40,567 nucleotides of DNA, taken from positions 1 to 40,567 of the forward strand of contig JAOPYH010000029.1 of NCBI GenBank assembly GCA_025964715.1, given 5' to 3'. The position numbers were made by a program, and so were the translations under genes. The notes beneath the pieces are model-generated. The model had not been told where the DNA came from, ran no database searches, and saw only the letters and a list, made by a program, of their open reading frames with translations. The stretch is from Streptosporangiaceae bacterium (GTDB taxonomy: Bacteria > Actinomycetota > Actinomycetes > Streptosporangiales > Streptosporangiaceae). This document shows, in pieces, positions 14,657 through 23,217 of the stretch. Numbering within the stretch: the first letter of the stretch is position 1; every line of letters starts with the position of its first letter.

Positions 14657-15698
14657 CGCTCGCCTCCCTGGCGCTCACGGACACCGGGACCTCACCCGCG
14701 AAATGGCATGCCACCTGCCTGTCGCCCTCCAGCTGCCTGCCGCCCTCGAACAGCGAGAGCACCGGAATGACCTCGGTGCACCGCGCGCGACCACGTGCCA
14801 CATCGCAGCGGGGGGCGAACGCGCATCCCGGCGGTGGCGGGTCGAGTGTCGACGGCTGCCCGGGGATCGAATACAAGTCGTCGACCCGCTCGTCCAGACG
14901 GGGCAGGCTCTCCAGGAGCCCGCGCGTATAGGGGTGCAGCGGCTCGGCGAAGATCGGGCCGACGGCCGACTGCTCCACCAGCTTGCCCGCGTACATCACC
15001 ATCACGCGATCCACGGTCTCGGCGACGATGCCCATGTCATGGGTGATCAGTACGATGGCGACACTTGTCTTCTGCTGCAGTTCTTGCAGCATCTCCAGAA
15101 TCTGAGCCTGCACGGTCACATCCAGCGCTGTGGTCGGCTCATCGGCGATGAGCAGCGACGGCTCGTTGGAGAGCGCCATGGCTATCATCGCCCGCTGCCT
15201 CATCCCGCCGGAGAACTCGTGCGGGTACTGGCTCACTCGCACCGTGGGGCTCGGCACCCCCACGAGGTCCAAGAGCTCGATCGCGCGCTCGGCAGCCTTC
15301 TTGCGGGAGATCCTGCGGTCGTGTGCGCGGATCGCCTCTGTGATCTGCCACCCGATGGTCTGCACGGGATTGAACGACGTCGCGGGGTCTTGGAAGATCA
15401 TTGCGATCTCCTTGCCACGATAGGTCCGCATCTCGCGCTCGGGAAGTTTCATCAGGTCGACGCCGCGGTACACGACGCTGCCCGAGGTGATTCGGGCGGA
15501 GGGCCCGGTGAGCAGTCGCATGACGGCGTTCATCGTCACGCTCTTGCCGGAGCCCGATTCTCCGACCACGCCGACCGTCTCGCCCTCGGCGATGTCGAAG
15601 TCCACGCCGCGGACGGCCTGCACCGTTCGCCCGTCGGAGACGAACTCCACCGAGAGGTCGCGCACGGAGAGGAGGGGTGTCATCGTCGTCGTGCTCAT
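14649..15698 (-). CDS. Peptide-type ABC importer ATPase (DppD/OppD-like), system 1
   Basis: 349 residues from ATG 15698, overlapping the permease gene by four bases. Walker A is GESGSGKSVT, the signature FSGGMRQRAMIAMAL, Walker B LLIADEPTTALD, and the switch His lies in LITHDMGIV. The C-terminal domain has the Cys-rich GCAFAPRCDVARGRARC segment found in Dpp/Opp ATPases, where it can hold an iron-sulfur cluster. It forms the heterodimeric ATPase with the downstream DppF-like protein. Confidence 0.9.
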   Translation of the reverse strand: MSTTTMTPLLSVRDLSVEFVSDGRTVQAVRGVDFDIAEGETVGVVGESGSGKSVTMNAVMRLLTGPSARITSGSVVYRGVDLMKLPEREMRTYRGKEIAMIFQDPATSFNPVQTIGWQITEAIRAHDRRISRKKAAERAIELLDLVGVPSPTVRVSQYPHEFSGGMRQRAMIAMALSNEPSLLIADEPTTALDVTVQAQILEMLQELQQKTSVAIVLITHDMGIVAETVDRVMVMYAGKLVEQSAVGPIFAEPLHPYTRGLLESLPRLDERVDDLYSIPGQPSTLDPPPPGCAFAPRCDVARGRARCTEVIPVLSLFEGGRQLEGDRQVACHFAGEVPVSVSAREASDD

Positions 15699-16594
15699 GC
15701 CGCCTGCCTCGTGTCCAGTGCGTCGCGCAGCCCGTCGCCGACGTAGTTGATGGCGAGAACCACGACAGCGATCGCGATTCCGGGGGGCAGCCAGATCCAG
15801 GGTTTGGTCGAGAGCGTGGTCAGCGACTGGGCCGCGTTCAGCATCCCGCCCCAGCTCGCCTCGGGCGGGGCCACGCCAAGGCCGAGGAACGACAGCGCCG
15901 CCTCGAGGAGCACCGCCTCCGCCGCGAGGAGGGTGACGGCGACCGTCAGCGGTGAGAGCACTCCGGGCAGAACGTGCTTGGCCATGAGCAGGAAATTGCT
16001 CGCACCGATGGCGCGTCCCGCGACCATGAAGTCCTGTTCACGCAGGATCCGCGTCTCTTGACGCACGATCCGGCAGGTGATCGGCCAGTGCGTGAGAGCG
16101 ATCACGACCACGATGATCGTGATGCTCGGACCGGCCACCGCCACGACGAGAATCATGAGGATCAGTGACGGGAACGACAAGACGATCTCCGTGAGGCGCA
16201 TGATGATGCTGTCGACCGCGCCTCCGTAGTACCCGGCCAGCAGCCCCAGAACGAGACCGAGTGCTCCCGTCGAGATCGCCGCCGTCAGGCCGACGGTGAG
16301 GGATACGCGCGCGCCATAGATGAGGCGGCTCAGGATGTCGCGACCCGTCTCGTCAGTGCCCAGCACGTGCGCGGCGCTGGGCGGCTTGCTGGTCGCGAAG
16401 AGATCGATCGCGTTCGGGTCGTGGGGTGCGATCCAGGGCGCTAGGAGGGCGACGAGCGCCAGAACGATGATCACGATCGCGCCGATCACTGCCAGGCGAT
16501 GGTTCATGAAGCGACGCACCGCCATTCTCAAGGGCGATCGGTGCCGGGCCGTCTTCGTTTCGACGGCGACGTTCGATGATGTCTTAGTGCTCAC
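15695..16594 (-). CDS. ABC importer permease (DppC/OppC-like), system 1
   Basis: 299 residues from GTG 16594, which overlaps the DppB stop by four bases (GTGA). The open frame continues upstream through the DppB gene, but that part is not coding. The protein has the N-terminal OppC segment (FMNHRLAVIGAIVIIVLALVA), the conserved HVLGTDETGRDILSRLIYGARVSL block, about six membrane helices and the ATPase-contact loop VAGRAIGASNFLLMAKHVLP. It pairs with the DppB-like permease to make the membrane channel. Confidence 0.9.
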   Translation of the reverse strand: MSTKTSSNVAVETKTARHRSPLRMAVRRFMNHRLAVIGAIVIIVLALVALLAPWIAPHDPNAIDLFATSKPPSAAHVLGTDETGRDILSRLIYGARVSLTVGLTAAISTGALGLVLGLLAGYYGGAVDSIIMRLTEIVLSFPSLILMILVVAVAGPSITIIVVVIALTHWPITCRIVRQETRILREQDFMVAGRAIGASNFLLMAKHVLPGVLSPLTVAVTLLAAEAVLLEAALSFLGLGVAPPEASWGGMLNAAQSLTTLSTKPWIWLPPGIAIAVVVLAINYVGDGLRDALDTRQAA

Positions 16595-17553
16595 AGTCGG
16601 ATCCTTGGGTCGAGGATGGCCGACGCGAGATCGGCGAGGATGTTGAAGACCAGCACGAAGACCGCGCTGAGCAGTACGACGCCGAGAATGACCGGGTAGT
16701 CGCGGTTCGCGATCCCGTCGTAGACGAGTTTGCCCACGCCCGGCCATGCAAACACGGTCTCGATCACGACGGTTCCCGCCAGAAGCGCCGGTGCCTGCAC
16801 GGAGACCACGGTGATCAGCGGCACGAGGGCGTTGCGCAGCCCATGTCTGATGACGACCTGCGACCGCGGCACGCCCTTCGCGGTCGCCGTCTTGATGTAG
16901 TCCATCTGGAGCACGCCGAGCATGCTCTGGCGGATATAGCGGGTATATGGGCCGACCAGCACCGCTGCGAGCACGCACGCCGGCAACGTCAAGTGCCAGA
17001 GGAGGCTGCCGAATGTCTCGTCGGTTCCGATGCTGTATCGCCCGCCGCTCGGGAACCAGCCGAGGCGGAGCGAGAAGATGTAGATCGCGATCAGACCCAG
17101 GAAGAAGACCGGCACCGAGATCGCGACCATGCTCACGCCCACCGCGGAGTAGTCGAACCAGGTCTTCTTCCGCAGTGCGGCGAACACGCCGAGCGGGATC
17201 GCGATGACCAGCGCGAGGATCAGGCCGGTCGCGATGAGCAGCGCGCTCGACCCGATGCGTGAGCCGATGAGCGCGACCACGGATTGGTTCTGTGTGTAGG
17301 AGAAGCCGAGGTTGCCGGTCACGACCCCGCGCATCCAGAGGAGCCACTGGATGGGCAGCGGCTGGTCGAGACCGAACTGCTTGGTGACCGACTCGATGTA
17401 CGCGGCGGAGTCCGGACCGGTTCTCGCGTCGGGCGGGATCAGTTGGTCGAGTGGGGAGCCCGGAAGCAGCCGGACCAGGATGAAGGCGAGAAGCAGGATG
17501 CCGATGAGCACCGGGATGGCGATCGCGATCCGCCGGATCAGAAAGCCGATCAT
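16591..17553 (-). CDS. ABC importer permease (DppB/OppB-like), system 1
   Basis: 320 residues from ATG 17553, with AGGGGG about nine bases upstream. Typical DppB features are the N-terminal helix MIGFLIRRIAIAIPVLIG, the FILVRLLPGSPLD loop, GVVTGNLGFSY, and the contact loop DYIKTATAKGVPRSQVVIRHGLRNALVP, ending in RDYPVILGVVLLSA and LDPRIRL. Six membrane helices are visible. It is separated from the binding protein gene by about 180 bases that contain a long stem-loop. Confidence 0.9.
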   Translation of the reverse strand: MIGFLIRRIAIAIPVLIGILLLAFILVRLLPGSPLDQLIPPDARTGPDSAAYIESVTKQFGLDQPLPIQWLLWMRGVVTGNLGFSYTQNQSVVALIGSRIGSSALLIATGLILALVIAIPLGVFAALRKKTWFDYSAVGVSMVAISVPVFFLGLIAIYIFSLRLGWFPSGGRYSIGTDETFGSLLWHLTLPACVLAAVLVGPYTRYIRQSMLGVLQMDYIKTATAKGVPRSQVVIRHGLRNALVPLITVVSVQAPALLAGTVVIETVFAWPGVGKLVYDGIANRDYPVILGVVLLSAVFVLVFNILADLASAILDPRIRL

Positions 17554-17662
17554 CGCCGCCGCCCCCTGCTCGTCGCAGCCAGCCGGCGAGCCTGTTTCGC
17601 GCCCTCGCGAGGTGCTTCCATACCCATATGTTCTCTCTCTGGTGCAGTCGTGTGGCAATGGA

Positions 17663-17700
17663 CAGGTGGTATGCGCGGACGGCCTGGCGCATACCACCTG
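17663..17700 (-). terminator. 14-bp perfect stem-loop between binding-protein and permease genes
   Basis: Arms CAGGTGGTATGCGC (17663-17676) and its exact complement (17687-17700) enclose a 10-base loop. On the minus strand this follows the binding-protein stop by 32 bases and comes before the permease genes. No T run follows, so it probably attenuates transcription or protects the 3' end of the binding-protein mRNA, giving more binding protein than permease. This arrangement is well known in importer operons. Confidence 0.7.
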
Positions 17701-17732
17701 TGTTCAATGCTTCAGCTCGTGAGCCCTGGCGT

Positions 17733-19388
17733 CTAGCTCCAATGCCACGTGCCGATCTGGTTGAACGTGGTCGTGATCCAGCCGTCGGGCTTCGGGCCGG
17801 TCAGGTGCGAGTTGTACGCGGCGACGTAGTTGACGACGTAGAGCGAGATCTCCGTGGGGTCCTGGTTCAGCGTCGTCAGGATCTGCTGGTAGGTCGCCGC
17901 ACGTGCGGTCTGGTCGGTCTGCGTCAGCCCTTGTGCGAACAGCGCGTCCACCGTCGGGTTGCAGTACTGGCTCGTGTTACCGCCCGCGGGGTACTTGTTG
18001 GCGCACAGATAATAGTTCGCCATCACCGCCGGATCCACGGCGAAGTTGGCACCATTGATCCAGAAGCCGTCGTACGACGTGGTGTCCTTGATCTTGTTGA
18101 GGAAGTCGGCCGTCGAGACGTCGACCATGTTGACCTTGACGCCCACGGCTGCGAGCTCCTGCTGGATGATCGTGAACGCTTGGGCGACGTATGCCGGAGC
18201 CTCGGTGTTACGCGTAAGGAACGTCAGCGTGGTGTTTGGATCCCAGTTGGCCGCGGTGAGGAGCTGCTTCGCCTTCGCAGGGTCATAGCTGTAGTCCGTG
18301 ACACCCGTCGTGGGCAGTGCCCAGTCCGGGCCGAGCAGGCGGTAGTTCTGCGCCGAAACGGTGCAGTTGCCACCGAGCACCTGCTGGCAGATCGAGTTGC
18401 GGTCGATCGCGTACGCGATCGCCTGACGTACTTGCGTGCTCTGCAGCCGCGGCGATGCATAGTTCAGCGTGAGCACATCGGGGTACACCGTCGAGGCCGA
18501 GGTCACCGTCACTTTCGAGTTGCCCTTGGCCGTGGCGACATCGGCCGGAGCTATCGGAGCGATGTATTGCACCTCGCCCGTTTGCAGTTGTGCCAGCGCC
18601 TGGTCAGCGCCGAGGAGCTTGTAGACCAGGGTCTTGAAGCCGGGCGTGCCGCCTGACCACTTGTCATTCGCCGTCATCTCGACGGACTCGCCGGAGGTGA
18701 AGGTCGTCAGCTTGTATGCACCGCTGGAGACCGGCCAGGTCGTGAAGAACGTGTCTTTCGAAAGTGCGCTGAGCGCATCCGTTCCCAGCACATGAGAGGG
18801 CAGCAACGGCTCGTAGGTGCCGATCAGCGCCCACTGCGTGGTCCACACCGAGTCTGGCGCAGCCAGCGAGATTTTCAGCGTGAGGTTGTCGACGACGGTG
18901 AGGCCAGGAGTGGGGAGGGAGTTCAGCGGTGTGTTCGTGTTGGTGCCGAGGTCGGCCTTGCCCACGATAGCTCCGACGGAGCCCGAGTTGGTTCCGATGC
19001 CCGGGGCCAGATATGCCGCGAGCGACTGCCGCAGGTCTTCCGACGTGATCGGCTGGCCGTCGGACCACTGCAGGCCGCTCTTGAGCTTGAGCGTGACCGA
19101 CGTGGCGTCGCTGGAGGTGGTCCACGAGTCCAGGATGTCCGAGACGACTTTGTTGCTCGGGTCGGCGTAGAGGATGGGCGAGGCGATCGCCCCGAAGGTC
19201 TGGCTCTTGCCCTGCGCCGAACTGGTCAGCGGGTTGAGGTCGGTGACCTGCGGTGAAGCGGCCACCGTCAGCACGTCGGGCGAGCTGGTTGATTGAGGAG
19301 CGCCGCCCGCAGTACATGCGGTGAGGAGCAGCGCCGTCGCGCTTATGGCGACGAGCCCCCCTGCGAGTCGAGATCTCATCGACGTCAT
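17733..19388 (-). CDS. Peptide-type ABC importer substrate-binding lipoprotein (family 5), system 1
   Basis: 551 residues from ATG 19388, chosen because GGAGG lies seven bases upstream; the frame continues to 19433 without a better start. A lipoprotein signal peptide ends in the lipobox LLTAC with Cys25. The mature part is a family 5 solute-binding protein: DLNPLTSSAQGK near the start, LKSGLQWSDGQPITSEDL, the QLQTGEVQYIAP segment, and VRQAIAYAIDRNSICQQVLGG. These proteins bind peptides, opines, nickel complexes or oligosaccharides outside the membrane, so the ligand is open. It is the first gene of the minus-strand importer operon; the upstream region carries two CGTATGCAC motifs. Confidence 0.88.
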   Translation of the reverse strand: MTSMRSRLAGGLVAISATALLLTACTAGGAPQSTSSPDVLTVAASPQVTDLNPLTSSAQGKSQTFGAIASPILYADPSNKVVSDILDSWTTSSDATSVTLKLKSGLQWSDGQPITSEDLRQSLAAYLAPGIGTNSGSVGAIVGKADLGTNTNTPLNSLPTPGLTVVDNLTLKISLAAPDSVWTTQWALIGTYEPLLPSHVLGTDALSALSKDTFFTTWPVSSGAYKLTTFTSGESVEMTANDKWSGGTPGFKTLVYKLLGADQALAQLQTGEVQYIAPIAPADVATAKGNSKVTVTSASTVYPDVLTLNYASPRLQSTQVRQAIAYAIDRNSICQQVLGGNCTVSAQNYRLLGPDWALPTTGVTDYSYDPAKAKQLLTAANWDPNTTLTFLTRNTEAPAYVAQAFTIIQQELAAVGVKVNMVDVSTADFLNKIKDTTSYDGFWINGANFAVDPAVMANYYLCANKYPAGGNTSQYCNPTVDALFAQGLTQTDQTARAATYQQILTTLNQDPTEISLYVVNYVAAYNSHLTGPKPDGWITTTFNQIGTWHWS

Positions 19389-19505
19389 TTGTTGCCTCCA
19401 TTTTGTCGTGTCCCCGGCCCTGAGGCTGTCCATTCAGGTTCAGCGTCGGGATCTATGTCCGTGCGCGAGACTGCCCGTCTCGCGTACGCTGTGTGATTAG
19501 CGATA

Positions 19506-19514
19506 GTGCATACG
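19506..19514. promoter_or_regulatory. CGTATGCAC motif, copy 2 (importer operon promoter)
   Basis: GTGCATACG on the plus strand, directly followed by TAA to give the core TACGTA. It overlaps the probable -10 region of the importer operon, a position suited to repression. It matches the motif upstream of the LacI gene at 13343-13351. Confidence 0.4.
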
Positions 19515-19622
19515 TAACACCAAATAAAAGTACCCGTCAACGATTACGATCACTTAATGATTGGATTTCCTGCTTGTAACACCTGAAGACCGGCGGCAGG
19601 GCAAAGCGGCGCGTTGTGGAAC

Positions 19623-19631
19623 CGTATGCAC
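19623..19631. promoter_or_regulatory. CGTATGCAC motif, copy 3
   Basis: Third exact copy, 117 bases from copy 2 in the same intergenic region. A spaced pair of sites would allow looping by a tetrameric LacI protein. A further TCGATGCAAACG, partly similar, follows at 19635-19646. Confidence 0.35.
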
Positions 19632-19712
19632 AAATCGATGCAAACGTGGTAGTGCCCGAACACGCGCCCATTCGATGACGAACTCGATGACGAACTCGAT
19701 TCCTTCGTCGGG

Positions 19713-20393
19713 TCAGTACGTGGCGCGGCCGCCGCTGATGTCGTAGACCGCGCCCGTGGAGAACGAGACCCTGTCGGAAGCGAGCCAGGCGATGAGCTCT
19801 GCGACCTCGTGCGGCTGTCCGATCCGCTTCATCGGGATGAGGCTCGTGATGTGCGCCAGTGCATCCGGGGCGGTCGCCGCGTTCATCGGGGTCGCGATGA
19901 CGGCGGGAGCGATCGCGTTGACGAGCACGCCGGTTGTGGCCAACTCTTTGCCGGCCGACTTCGTCAAGCCGATCACCGCCGCTTTCGAGGCCGAGTAGAT
20001 CGAGAGGTTCGGATTGCCGTCTTTGCCGGCCATGCTCGCGATGTTGACGACGCGGCCCCACCCGCGCTCGACCATGCCGGGCACGAACGCCTGCATCGTC
20101 GCGACCGTGCCGAGCACGTTCACCTCGAGCACGCGGCGCCAATCCGCGAGGTCAGTCTCCAGCAGCGGCACTCCCGGGCCGACGATGCCGGCGGAGTTGA
20201 CGAGCACGTCGGCCGGGCCGTGGTCGGCGACGACGGCGGCGAGCGCCCCCGTGTCGGTCACGTCCACGCGCACCTCGACATCACCGACGAGGTCGAGGCC
20301 GATCACCTCCAGGCCGTCTGCGCGCAACCGCGCCGCCGTGGCCTGACCGAGCCCGCTTCCGGCTCCTGTCACGATCGCTCTGCGTGCTGGCAT
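19713..20393 (-). CDS. Short-chain dehydrogenase/reductase
   Basis: 226 residues from ATG 20393, with AAAGGA nine bases upstream. Classical SDR features are present: VTGAGSGLGQA (cofactor loop, 8-18), LDLVGDVEVRVDVTD (acidic Asp34 and Asp44 region favouring NAD), VNSAG (65-69), the catalytic Ser120 in NIAS, Tyr133 and Lys137 in YSASK, and the C-terminal SGG-x-A-x-Y end. It oxidises an alcohol or sugar hydroxyl; the substrate cannot be named. It lies 21 bases after the IclR gene on the same strand and is probably co-transcribed with it, divergently from the long catabolic operon. Confidence 0.88.
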   Translation of the reverse strand: MPARRAIVTGAGSGLGQATAARLRADGLEVIGLDLVGDVEVRVDVTDTGALAAVVADHGPADVLVNSAGIVGPGVPLLETDLADWRRVLEVNVLGTVATMQAFVPGMVERGWGRVVNIASMAGKDGNPNLSIYSASKAAVIGLTKSAGKELATTGVLVNAIAPAVIATPMNAATAPDALAHITSLIPMKRIGQPHEVAELIAWLASDRVSFSTGAVYDISGGRATY

Positions 20394-20414
20394 AGGTCGT
20401 CCTTTCGTTCCGCG

Positions 20415-21203
20415 TCAGTAGGGGCTGCCGAACAGGCGAGAGAGCTCCGCCGCGCTGTCCGCGACGGTGCGGCCGATGTTCTCAACCCCCTCGGGCGTGA
20501 TGTCGGCCTTGATCCGCGTGACGCTGATCGCGCCTACGCACTCGCCGCGATGGTCGACGACCGGCGCGCCGATGCAGATGATTCCGATCGCGTCCTCCTC
20601 GTCGTCGACAGCGTAGCCGCGTCCGCGCGCTCTGCTCACGTCGGCGAGCACGGCGTCGATCGTCGTGAGGGTGTGCGGCGTGCTCGCTCCGAGTGGCACG
20701 TCGGTGAGCAGGTCCTGGATCTGACGGTCCGTCATCGTGGTGAGCATCGCCTTGCCGACGCTGGACCGATGCAGCGGCTCCCGTGCCCCCATCTGCAAAT
20801 CGAATCGCACACCTCCGGAGCCGTCGACGCGGTCGATCATGATCGCGTAGCTGCCGCCCCAGATCGCGGCGCGGGAGGTCAGTCCGGTGCGTTCCGTGAG
20901 CTCGCGGAGCACGGGACGAACGATCCCGCGGAACGAGATCTGGTCGAGGGCCATGTCTCCGAGGCGCGCGAGGCCGAGGCCGAGAGCATAGCGACGGCTG
21001 GTCCCGACGCCAGCGGAGCGGATGAGGCCTCGTGCGACGAGGGTCTGCAGCGTGGCGAACACGCCGCTCTTGGACCCTCCCATTGCGTCGGCGATCTCGG
21101 TCACGGTCAGTCCCGTAGCCGACGCACCCAGGTGCTCCAGGATGTCGATCGCCCGCTCGACGCTCTGCACGCGGTAGCGGCCGTCGGGCTTCTCGGTCGT
21201 CAT
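20415..21203 (-). CDS. IclR-family transcriptional regulator
   Basis: 262 residues from ATG 21203, chosen for AGGA eight bases upstream; in-frame ATGs at 21209, 21212 and 21221 are possible. The N-terminal winged helix is VQSVERAIDILEHLG, TVTEIADAMGGSKSGVFATLQTLVARGLI. The effector domain has the IclR signatures LHRSSVGKAML and GYAVDDEEDAIGIICIGAPV, and ends with ISVTRIKADITPEGVENIG. IclR proteins sense small organic acids and often repress divergent degradation operons. Its position beside the SDR gene and opposite the 19-gene operon makes it the likely regulator of that operon. Confidence 0.9.
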   Translation of the reverse strand: MTTEKPDGRYRVQSVERAIDILEHLGASATGLTVTEIADAMGGSKSGVFATLQTLVARGLIRSAGVGTSRRYALGLGLARLGDMALDQISFRGIVRPVLRELTERTGLTSRAAIWGGSYAIMIDRVDGSGGVRFDLQMGAREPLHRSSVGKAMLTTMTDRQIQDLLTDVPLGASTPHTLTTIDAVLADVSRARGRGYAVDDEEDAIGIICIGAPVVDHRGECVGAISVTRIKADITPEGVENIGRTVADSAAELSRLFGSPY

Positions 21204-21282
21204 GCTCATCATCCTGTCCATTTTGATCAGGGTAGCCAGAGATTTAATACAAGCGAAACATTTGGGGTCTTCTCGCAACGGC

Positions 21283-21308
21283 ATCCAATGGATAGATTAC
21301 TCGGTAAT
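21283..21308. promoter_or_regulatory. Two adjacent palindromes, candidate IclR operator
   Basis: ATCCA-A-TGGAT (21283-21293) and ATTAC-TCG-GTAAT (21296-21308) lie two bases apart in the AT-richer region between the divergent IclR gene and the long operon. They end about 37 bases before the first operon start codon, overlapping where a promoter would lie. Confidence 0.4.
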
Positions 21309-21345
21309 AACGAACAGGGTTCGCACAGACCGAACGGGGAGGGAA

Positions 21346-22338
21346 ATGATGGTGACCATCGACACCCCGGCATCCGTGAGCCACGACGCGATCGGCGTGC
21401 GCAACGGGAGCGAGCCGTCCCGCGACGACCTCGCCGGTGTTCTCCCGGTGGTCATGACGCCGTTCGCCGCGGACTGGTCGATCGATCGCGACGCGCTCGC
21501 GACCGAGATCGACTGGATCTTCGCCAGCGGCGCCGACGGGCTCACGGTCGCGATGGTGTCCGAGATCAACCGGCTCTCCTTCGATGAGCGCTGCGCGCTC
21601 GGGGCGATCACGGTCGAATTGGCGCGCGGGCGCGGGCCGGTGGTTCTGAGCGTCGGGGCGGAGAGCACGATCACCGCTGTCGAGTACACGCGCCGAGCGC
21701 TCGCAGGCGGCGCGGCGGCGGTCATGGCGGCACCCCCACTGCTGAGCAGCGGGGCTTTGCCGATCCAGCAGCTGCGCGACTACCTCGGCGCGATCCGTTC
21801 CGCGGCCGGGGAACTTCCGCTCATCCTGCAAGACGCGAGCTCCTACGTCGGCACGCCGGTCGCGCCCGAGGTGCAAGCTGCCCTCGTCGGCGAGTTCGGC
21901 GCGGACCGGCTGTACCTCAAGCCCGAAGCGGAGCCCATCGGCCCGACCGTGTCCGCGATTCTCGCTTCGTCCAGCGGCACAGCGCGCATCTTCGACGGCA
22001 GCGGCGGGATGTCGTTGATGGACGCCCACCTTCGCGGCGTCGTCGGCACGATGCCCGGCCCCGACCTCACCTGGGCGATCCGCGCCCTTGTAGACGCGCT
22101 GGATCGCGAGGACGAGCAATTCGCACTCGCGATCACCCGCACGCTCACCGCGATGATGGCGATGGTTCCGGGCCTCGACGGCTATGTCGCGTTCGGCAAG
22201 CACCTCCTCGTCCGCCAGGGCGTCATCCCCAGCGACCGGATGCGGGGGCCTGTCGGCTTCCGTCTCGACCCCGTCACGACCCGGCTCATCGACGCGCACG
22301 CCGACGAGCTCCTGAACCTTATCGGAGGAGAGCGATGA
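21346..22338 (+). CDS. DHDPS/NAL-family TIM-barrel protein, divergent member
   Basis: 330 residues from ATG 21346, directly after GGGGAGGG; ATG 21349 is also possible. The overall pattern is that of dihydrodipicolinate synthase-type aldolases: LPVVMTPFAADWSIDRDAL at the N-terminus, the GGAAAVMAAPP strand, and the Schiff-base Lys192 in LYLKPEAEP. However, the GTTGE pyruvate-carboxylate motif is replaced by VAMVSEIN, and the usual Tyr of the YNVP segment is replaced (LQDASSY). The enzyme may therefore use another keto acid or a different reaction. It opens the long operon and overlaps the amidohydrolase start by four bases. Confidence 0.82.
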   Translation: MMVTIDTPASVSHDAIGVRNGSEPSRDDLAGVLPVVMTPFAADWSIDRDALATEIDWIFASGADGLTVAMVSEINRLSFDERCALGAITVELARGRGPVVLSVGAESTITAVEYTRRALAGGAAAVMAAPPLLSSGALPIQQLRDYLGAIRSAAGELPLILQDASSYVGTPVAPEVQAALVGEFGADRLYLKPEAEPIGPTVSAILASSSGTARIFDGSGGMSLMDAHLRGVVGTMPGPDLTWAIRALVDALDREDEQFALAITRTLTAMMAMVPGLDGYVAFGKHLLVRQGVIPSDRMRGPVGFRLDPVTTRLIDAHADELLNLIGGER

Positions 22339-23186
22339 TCGTCGATGTCCACACGCACTGCCATCAGCCCGAGCACTGGGGCGACGAGCACCGGGACCAC
22401 TGGGAGGGGGCGTACGGCGGGGAGCCTTATCCGGTGAACACGCCGGAGGAGTTCGACGCGGCGATGGCCGCGGGAGGCGTGGACGTCGCGATCACGTTCG
22501 GACTCGCCGCATCGCAGGCGGGCGTTCACACGCCGAACGCGTACGTGGCGGACTTCGTCAGCAAGCTCACGACGCCGACCATCCCGTTCACGGCGATGGA
22601 TCCGCTCGATGCGGATTGGCGCGACCAGCTGGACGAGGCGATCGAACTGGGCTTCCAGGGAGTGAAGCTCTACCCGGTGCTCTCGCTGTTCGACCCTCTG
22701 GCACCGGAGTTCGAGGACTTCTACCGCCGCCTGGAGGCGAACGGGATGGTGTGCCTCTGGCACATGGGCGCGACGCCGAGCCCGATCGGCAGCCTCCGGG
22801 TGAGCCAGCCCCTGGTGATCGAGGAGGTCGCGCGGCGACACCCCGACCTCACGCAGATCATGGCGCACATGGGTCATCCGTGGACGGTCGATACCAACCT
22901 GGTGCTGCGCAAGCATGCGCGCGTGTTCGCCGATGTCTCCGGCGTACCGTCGCGCCCGTTCGGCGCCTACCAGGCGTTGGTGAACGCGCAGGAGTGGAAC
23001 ACCGTGCCGAAGCTCCTGTTCGGCTCCGACTATCTGCTTTGGACGCCGGCCGAAGCGATGGCCCGCCTGCGCGGCATCGCGACGCTGCGGGCGGGCGATC
23101 TGCCGTACGTCACGGAGGACACCGTCGAGCAGATCATCCACCGCGACAGCATCGCCCTGTTGGGCCTGAACGACCCGCGCAATTGA
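22335..23186 (+). CDS. Amidohydrolase family 2 metal-dependent hydrolase/decarboxylase
   Basis: 283 residues with ATG 22335 in an ATGA overlap. It is a PF04909-type TIM barrel: N-terminal HTH metal motif (DVHTHCH, His6 and His8), GFQGVKLYPV, a barrel His in CLWHMGAT, a second in IMAHMGHPW and the closing Asp in LFGSDYLLW. This family includes ACMSD-type decarboxylases and sugar lactonases of the fuconolactonase type. Which reaction this one performs is not clear; in this operon, opening a lactone is attractive. It is slightly shorter than ACMSD, with no sign of damage. Confidence 0.8.
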   Translation: MIVDVHTHCHQPEHWGDEHRDHWEGAYGGEPYPVNTPEEFDAAMAAGGVDVAITFGLAASQAGVHTPNAYVADFVSKLTTPTIPFTAMDPLDADWRDQLDEAIELGFQGVKLYPVLSLFDPLAPEFEDFYRRLEANGMVCLWHMGATPSPIGSLRVSQPLVIEEVARRHPDLTQIMAHMGHPWTVDTNLVLRKHARVFADVSGVPSRPFGAYQALVNAQEWNTVPKLLFGSDYLLWTPAEAMARLRGIATLRAGDLPYVTEDTVEQIIHRDSIALLGLNDPRN

Positions 23187-23217
23187 CACACCGCTACGAA
23201 GCCGACTGGAGCACCAC

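Larger units (their letters stand above)
19389..19712. other. 324-bp intergenic region with promoter and direct repeats
   Basis: No gene is seen here. On the minus strand TTGACG (19540-19535) could be a -35 box for the importer operon; the -10 region 17 bases on is poor and overlaps the TACGTATGCAC sequence. Two CGTATGCAC motifs lie here (19506-19514 as its complement, and 19623-19631). Two tandem copies of CGATGACGAACT occur at 19673-19684 and 19685-19696, just beyond the SDR stop. Confidence 0.45.

Noticed and set aside
15695-17707. A 670-codon open frame read as one large membrane protein
   Set aside because: Only the last 299 codons are DppC-like. The upstream part runs in another frame over the DppB gene and is Arg/Pro/Gly-rich without family features; GTG 16594 is the real start.
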